A program made the translations under genes and the position numbers. Positions 61,000-64,000 of a stretch of 64,000 nt of DNA are shown here, in pieces. The DNA is from Rhodobacter sp. SY28-1 (GTDB taxonomy: Bacteria > Pseudomonadota > Alphaproteobacteria > Rhodobacterales > Rhodobacteraceae): NCBI RefSeq assembly GCF_005222785.1, contig NZ_STGH01000002.1, forward strand, positions 1-64,000, in the 5' to 3' direction. The first letter of the stretch is position 1; every line of letters starts with the position of its first letter. Below the pieces are notes generated by a model, which was given only the letters and a program-made list of their open reading frames with translations, had not been told where the DNA came from and did not search any database.

Positions 61000-62571
61000 A
61001 TGGCCGCAGACGGACCTGCCCCCCAGCCCGACGACGACGACGACGCAGGCGACTGGGGTCCCTTCGGCAAACCCCTGTTCGACGACCCTTCCGCCCGCGC
61101 GCTTTCCCGGGTCGGCGTGGTCGATGTCGGCTCGAACTCGGTCCGGATGGTGGTCTTCGATGGGGCGGCCCGCAGCCCGGCCTATTTCTACAACGAAAAG
61201 ATCATGTGCGGCCTTGGCAAGGGCCTGGCCGAAACCGGCCGACTGAACCCCGAAGGCAAGCTCCGCGCGTTGGCCGCGCTGAAGCGCTTCTCGCTCCTGG
61301 CCAAGGGCATGGACATCAACCCCTTCACCGTCGTCGCGACCGCCGCTACGCGCGAGGCCGCCGACGGGCCCGAGTTCCAGGCCCAGGTCCTGCGCGAAAC
61401 CGGCCTCAGGCTGCACGTCATCGACGGCTCGGAAGAAGCCCGGCTTTCCGCGCAGGGCGTGCTTCTGGGTTGGCCCGAGGCCAAGGGCATCGTCTGCGAC
61501 ATCGGCGGCAACTCGATGGAACTCGCGCGCATCGGCGACGGCCGCGTCGGCAAGCGCGTCTCGACCCCGCTCGGCCCCTTCCGCCTGCAACAGGTTTCGT
61601 CCGACCCGAAAAAGCGGAAAGCGCACATCGACGCCATCCTCGAAGCCGCCGCGAAAGAGATCAAACCCGACAGTGACCGCATCTACCTTGTCGGCGGCTC
61701 CTGGCGCGTCATCGCGCGTCTGGACATGGAACGGCGCAACTACCCGCTGACCGTCCTGCACGAATACCGCATGACGCCCGACAACCTCAACGCCACGCTC
61801 GACTGGCTGGCCACCACCGACCTCCCCGCGCTCCGCGGGCGCACCGGCACCAGCGCCGAACGGATGGAGCTGGTCCCCCTCGCCTGCGAGGTCCTGCGTG
61901 AGATCATCCGTGTCCTGAAACCGTCTGAGATCGACATCTCCGCCTATGGCATCCGCGAGGGCCTTCTCTACGAACAGATGCCCGAGAAACTCCGCGCCCG
62001 CGACCCGCTGATCGAGGCCGCACGGATGACCGAACTGACCCAGGCCCGCATCCCCGGCTTCGGCAAGAAGCTCTTCACCTTCCTCGAACCCCTGTTCAAG
62101 GGCGCGACCGAGGAACGCCTGCGCCTCATCAAGGCCGCCTGTCTTCTCCACGACACAACCTGGCGCGCCCACCCCGACTACCGGGCCGAGGCCTGCTTCG
62201 ACAACGCCACCCGCGCGAACCTCGGCGGCCTCGACCACCCCGGCCGGGTCTTCCTCGGCCTCGCCCTTCTCCACCGCTACAAGAACAGCCGCGCCGGCAG
62301 CCGGATGGAACCGCTGTTCCGCCTCCTCTCCGAGACGGACATCCAGGAGGCCGAAGCCCTGGGCAAGGCCATGCGCTTCGGCGCCATGTTCTCGATCGGC
62401 GACCCGTCCAAGGCGGGCGAGCTGCGCTGGAACCCGAAAAAGCGCCAGCTGACCCTCTCCCTCACCGACGACGGTGTCGGTCTCTTTGGCGAGGTCGCCC
62501 AGGCCCGCTTTGCCGCTCTGGCTCTCGCCCTGAAAGCCCAGACCAAGGTCACGCTGAAGGCGGAAGAGTGA
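61000..62571 (+). CDS. ppx: Exopolyphosphatase (Ppx/GppA family)
   Basis: A 523-residue cytoplasmic phosphatase of the ASKHA fold. VVDVGSNSVRMVVFDG (about 38-53) is the first phosphate loop, TVVATAATREAADG (about 110) and VCDIGGNSMELARIGDG (about 165) the second, and the C-terminal HD-like helical domain continues to the end. It hydrolyses polyphosphate from its ends and/or ppp(p)Gpp. The first 30 residues are acidic and proline-rich. GGAGGATTCTTCC precedes the ATG. Its stop overlaps the next start (TGATG). Confidence 0.92.
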   Translation: MAADGPAPQPDDDDDAGDWGPFGKPLFDDPSARALSRVGVVDVGSNSVRMVVFDGAARSPAYFYNEKIMCGLGKGLAETGRLNPEGKLRALAALKRFSLLAKGMDINPFTVVATAATREAADGPEFQAQVLRETGLRLHVIDGSEEARLSAQGVLLGWPEAKGIVCDIGGNSMELARIGDGRVGKRVSTPLGPFRLQQVSSDPKKRKAHIDAILEAAAKEIKPDSDRIYLVGGSWRVIARLDMERRNYPLTVLHEYRMTPDNLNATLDWLATTDLPALRGRTGTSAERMELVPLACEVLREIIRVLKPSEIDISAYGIREGLLYEQMPEKLRARDPLIEAARMTELTQARIPGFGKKLFTFLEPLFKGATEERLRLIKAACLLHDTTWRAHPDYRAEACFDNATRANLGGLDHPGRVFLGLALLHRYKNSRAGSRMEPLFRLLSETDIQEAEALGKAMRFGAMFSIGDPSKAGELRWNPKKRQLTLSLTDDGVGLFGEVAQARFAALALALKAQTKVTLKAEE

Positions 62572-63182
62572 TGCTGCACCTGGATCACCTCGCCATATCC
62601 GCCGCCACGCTCGAGGACGGCGCGAATTGGGTCGAAACCGCCCTTGGCGTGCCCCTCGCAGGCGGCGGCAAGCACCCGCACATGGGCACCCACAACCGGC
62701 TGCTCAGCCTTGGTGACCTCTACCTTGAAGTCATCGCCATCGACCCCGCCGCCCCAAAGCCCGCCCATCCTCGCTGGTTCGACCTCGACCATTTCCGCGG
62801 CCCCCCGCGCCTGACGAACTGGATCTGCCGCACAGATGACCTCGACGCCGCCCTCGCCGCCGCGCCCCCCGGCACCGGCACCGCGACCGACCTCTCGCGC
62901 GGCGACTACCGCTGGCGCTTCGCCGTGCCCGCCTCGGGCTGCCTCCCCTTCGACGACTGCCACCCCGCCCTCATCCAGTGGCAGGGCGAGCTTCACCCCG
63001 CGAAATCGCTCCGCGACCACGGCATCCGCCTGACCCGGCTGGAGATCACCCACCCCGAAGCCCCAACCCTGCGCTCCGCGCTCAAGGGCCTGACCGATCC
63101 CCGCGTCCAAATCCAGCTTGGCCCCTACCGCGGCTTCCGCGCCACATTCGACACCCCGCACGGCCCCCGCGTCCTGACATGA
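62571..63182 (+). CDS. VOC family protein (Glyoxalase_3-like)
   Basis: A 203-residue protein whose start LHLDHLAISAATLEDGANWVE, NRLLSLGDLYLEVIAID near 44 and C-terminal KGLTDPRVQIQLGPYRG match the glyoxalase-like Glyoxalase_3 domain. The histidine in LDHLAI and glutamate in YLEVI are the usual metal ligands. Substrate unknown. It is coupled to ppx upstream and overlaps the acetyltransferase gene by ATGA. Confidence 0.82.
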   Translation: MLHLDHLAISAATLEDGANWVETALGVPLAGGGKHPHMGTHNRLLSLGDLYLEVIAIDPAAPKPAHPRWFDLDHFRGPPRLTNWICRTDDLDAALAAAPPGTGTATDLSRGDYRWRFAVPASGCLPFDDCHPALIQWQGELHPAKSLRDHGIRLTRLEITHPEAPTLRSALKGLTDPRVQIQLGPYRGFRATFDTPHGPRVLT

Positions 63183-63664
63183 TCCGCCCCGCCCGCGCCG
63201 CCGACGCCCCCGCCCTCGCGGCGCTGCTGAACCACTGGATCCTGCACACCGCCGTCACCTTCAACCCAGTCCCGAAGACCACGGCCGACATCCTTGCCAT
63301 GATCGCCGACAAGGACGCTGCCGAGCACGCCTTCCTGGTGGCCGAGGACGCAGGCACCGTGATCGGCCAGGCCAGCTATGGCCAGTTCCGCGGCGGCGCA
63401 GGGTACAGGACCTGCATGGAACACTCGATCTCCCTTCTCCCCGGCACGCCCAGCCGCGGCCTCGGACGCGCCCTCCTTACCGCTGTCGAGGACCACGCCC
63501 GCGCCACAGGTGCCCACCAGATGATCGCCGGCGTCTCGGGGGAAAACCCCGATGGCCAGGCCTTCCATGCCCGCATGGGTTATGCCCACATCGCCACCGT
63601 CCCGCAGGCGGGCTACAAGTTCGGGCGCTTCATCGACCTTGTGCTGATGCAGAAGTTCCTCTGA
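63179..63664 (+). CDS. GNAT N-acetyltransferase, phosphinothricin-acetyltransferase-like
   Basis: A 161-residue acetyltransferase with MIRPARAADAPALAALLNHWI, TAVTFNPVPKT near 24, VIGQASYGQFRGGAGYRTCMEHSISL near 62 (in parts) and RGLGRALLTAVEDHA near 98, the acetyl-CoA loop R/Q-x-x-G-x-G/A. This is the pattern of the PAT/Bar group that acetylates methionine-sulfoximine-like amino acids. Real substrate unknown. ATG overlaps the VOC stop. Confidence 0.85.
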   Translation: MIRPARAADAPALAALLNHWILHTAVTFNPVPKTTADILAMIADKDAAEHAFLVAEDAGTVIGQASYGQFRGGAGYRTCMEHSISLLPGTPSRGLGRALLTAVEDHARATGAHQMIAGVSGENPDGQAFHARMGYAHIATVPQAGYKFGRFIDLVLMQKFL

Positions 63665-63695
63665 CATCCGCCGCCGCCCCCGCTATTCTCCCCCC

Positions 63696-64000
63696 ATGTC
63701 AATCTGGACCCGCATAACCGAGGCCCTCGCCGCCCTTGTTCAGGGCGAGCCCCTTTCGGTGGTCTTCGATCGCCTGCGCGCTGACCCCGCGCCCGAACAA
63801 TCCATCGGCTTCACCATCGCCGTCCTTGCCCTTGGCGCCAAGATGGCCAAGGCCGATGGCACCGTGACTCGCGACGAAGTCACCGCCTTCCGCCGCATCT
63901 TCACCTTTCCGCCCGGCGAGGAAGAACACGCCGCCCGCGTCTACAACCTCGCCCGCCAGGACGTCGCGGGCTTCGACGCCTACGCCCGCAAGATCGCCCG
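63696..64000 (+). CDS. TerB/DjlA-like protein (5' part only)
   Basis: The first about 101 residues of a gene running off the right edge. VLALGAKMAKADGTVTRDEVTAFRRIF (about 45-71, quoted in parts: GAKMAKADG, VTRDEV) is the metal-binding TerB motif, and VYNLARQDVAGFDAYARKI follows as in DjlA-type co-chaperones, where a C-terminal J domain would come next. Only the TerB-like half is visible. ATG at 63696; no strong ribosome-binding site. Confidence 0.75.
   Translation, partial: MSIWTRITEALAALVQGEPLSVVFDRLRADPAPEQSIGFTIAVLALGAKMAKADGTVTRDEVTAFRRIFTFPPGEEEHAARVYNLARQDVAGFDAYARKIA

Overview
This window is about 64 kb of GC-rich chromosome from an alphaproteobacterium, almost certainly a member of the Rhodobacteraceae (Rhodobacter/Gemmobacter/Tabrizicola-like). 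The lineage rests on several independent signs: an mraZ gene with a terminator-ended UpsM-type leader RNA; a DUF1127 gene followed by an array of hairpins with CCTCCTCCC loops (the CcaF1-CcsR arrangement of Rhodobacter sphaeroides); the gene order ctaC-ctaB-small gene-ctaG-ctaE-surf1-thrC-M16 peptidase; a DUF6324-like gene; a Rhodobacter-type thu operon; and a tRNA-His with A73 and no G-1. No phage, transposase, CRISPR array or rRNA operon is visible. Most of the window is ordinary core and transport genes.

Layout. 0-15 kb is transport: the 5' end of pstB behind a Pho-box-like site, an alpha/beta hydrolase, a potDABC-type polyamine/organic-cation importer, modEABC for molybdate, and a thuEFGK-thuAB trehalose/disaccharide uptake and 3-keto-oxidation operon. 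15-31 kb (minus strand) is a division/peptidoglycan (dcw) cluster, mraZ-rsmH-ftsL-ftsI-murE-murF-mraY. murD follows only after about 6.5 kb of unrelated genes: two LysM/solute-binding fusion paralogs, an endonuclease-fold protein, a TPR protein and a putative methyltransferase. 31.5-34 kb is a small TetR-controlled VOC-DHFR-like-VOC cassette, followed by mrp. 35-36 kb is the DUF1127-CcsR sRNA locus. 36-44 kb holds a BenE transporter, RidA, a WYL regulator, mtnP-apt (5'-methylthioadenosine to adenine to AMP), a GlcD-like FAD oxidase, an MBL-fold protein, a DUF1697 protein and an acetyltransferase. 44-51 kb is the cytochrome c oxidase biogenesis operon continuing into thrC and an M16 peptidase. 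51-64 kb holds a hydrolase, tldD, a GST, a ferritin-like protein, tex, a GlxA-type regulator, a membrane alpha/beta hydrolase, tRNA-His, ppx, a VOC protein, a GNAT enzyme and the start of a TerB-domain gene.

The most interesting content is RNA and regulatory. The CcsR-like locus contains twelve hairpins that all present CCTCCTCCC in the loop, arranged as six two-hairpin units forming three tandem copies of a composite repeat of about 189 nt. That is more than the four CcsR units known to me in R. sphaeroides. The mraZ leader carries a terminator about 200 nt from a plausible promoter and a ladder of TGGG-type repeats at exact 10-bp spacing that looks like an MraZ operator. The apt/FAD-oxidase gap holds a possible unannotated sRNA with two hairpins sharing the loop CTACCCA, followed by a terminator. 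Tandem palindromes of 22-24 nt, most with a TTCGAA core, recur just after stop codons. Several operons have legible operators: a Pho box, a ModE-like palindrome, three LacI-type sites and a TetR palindrome inside a promoter.
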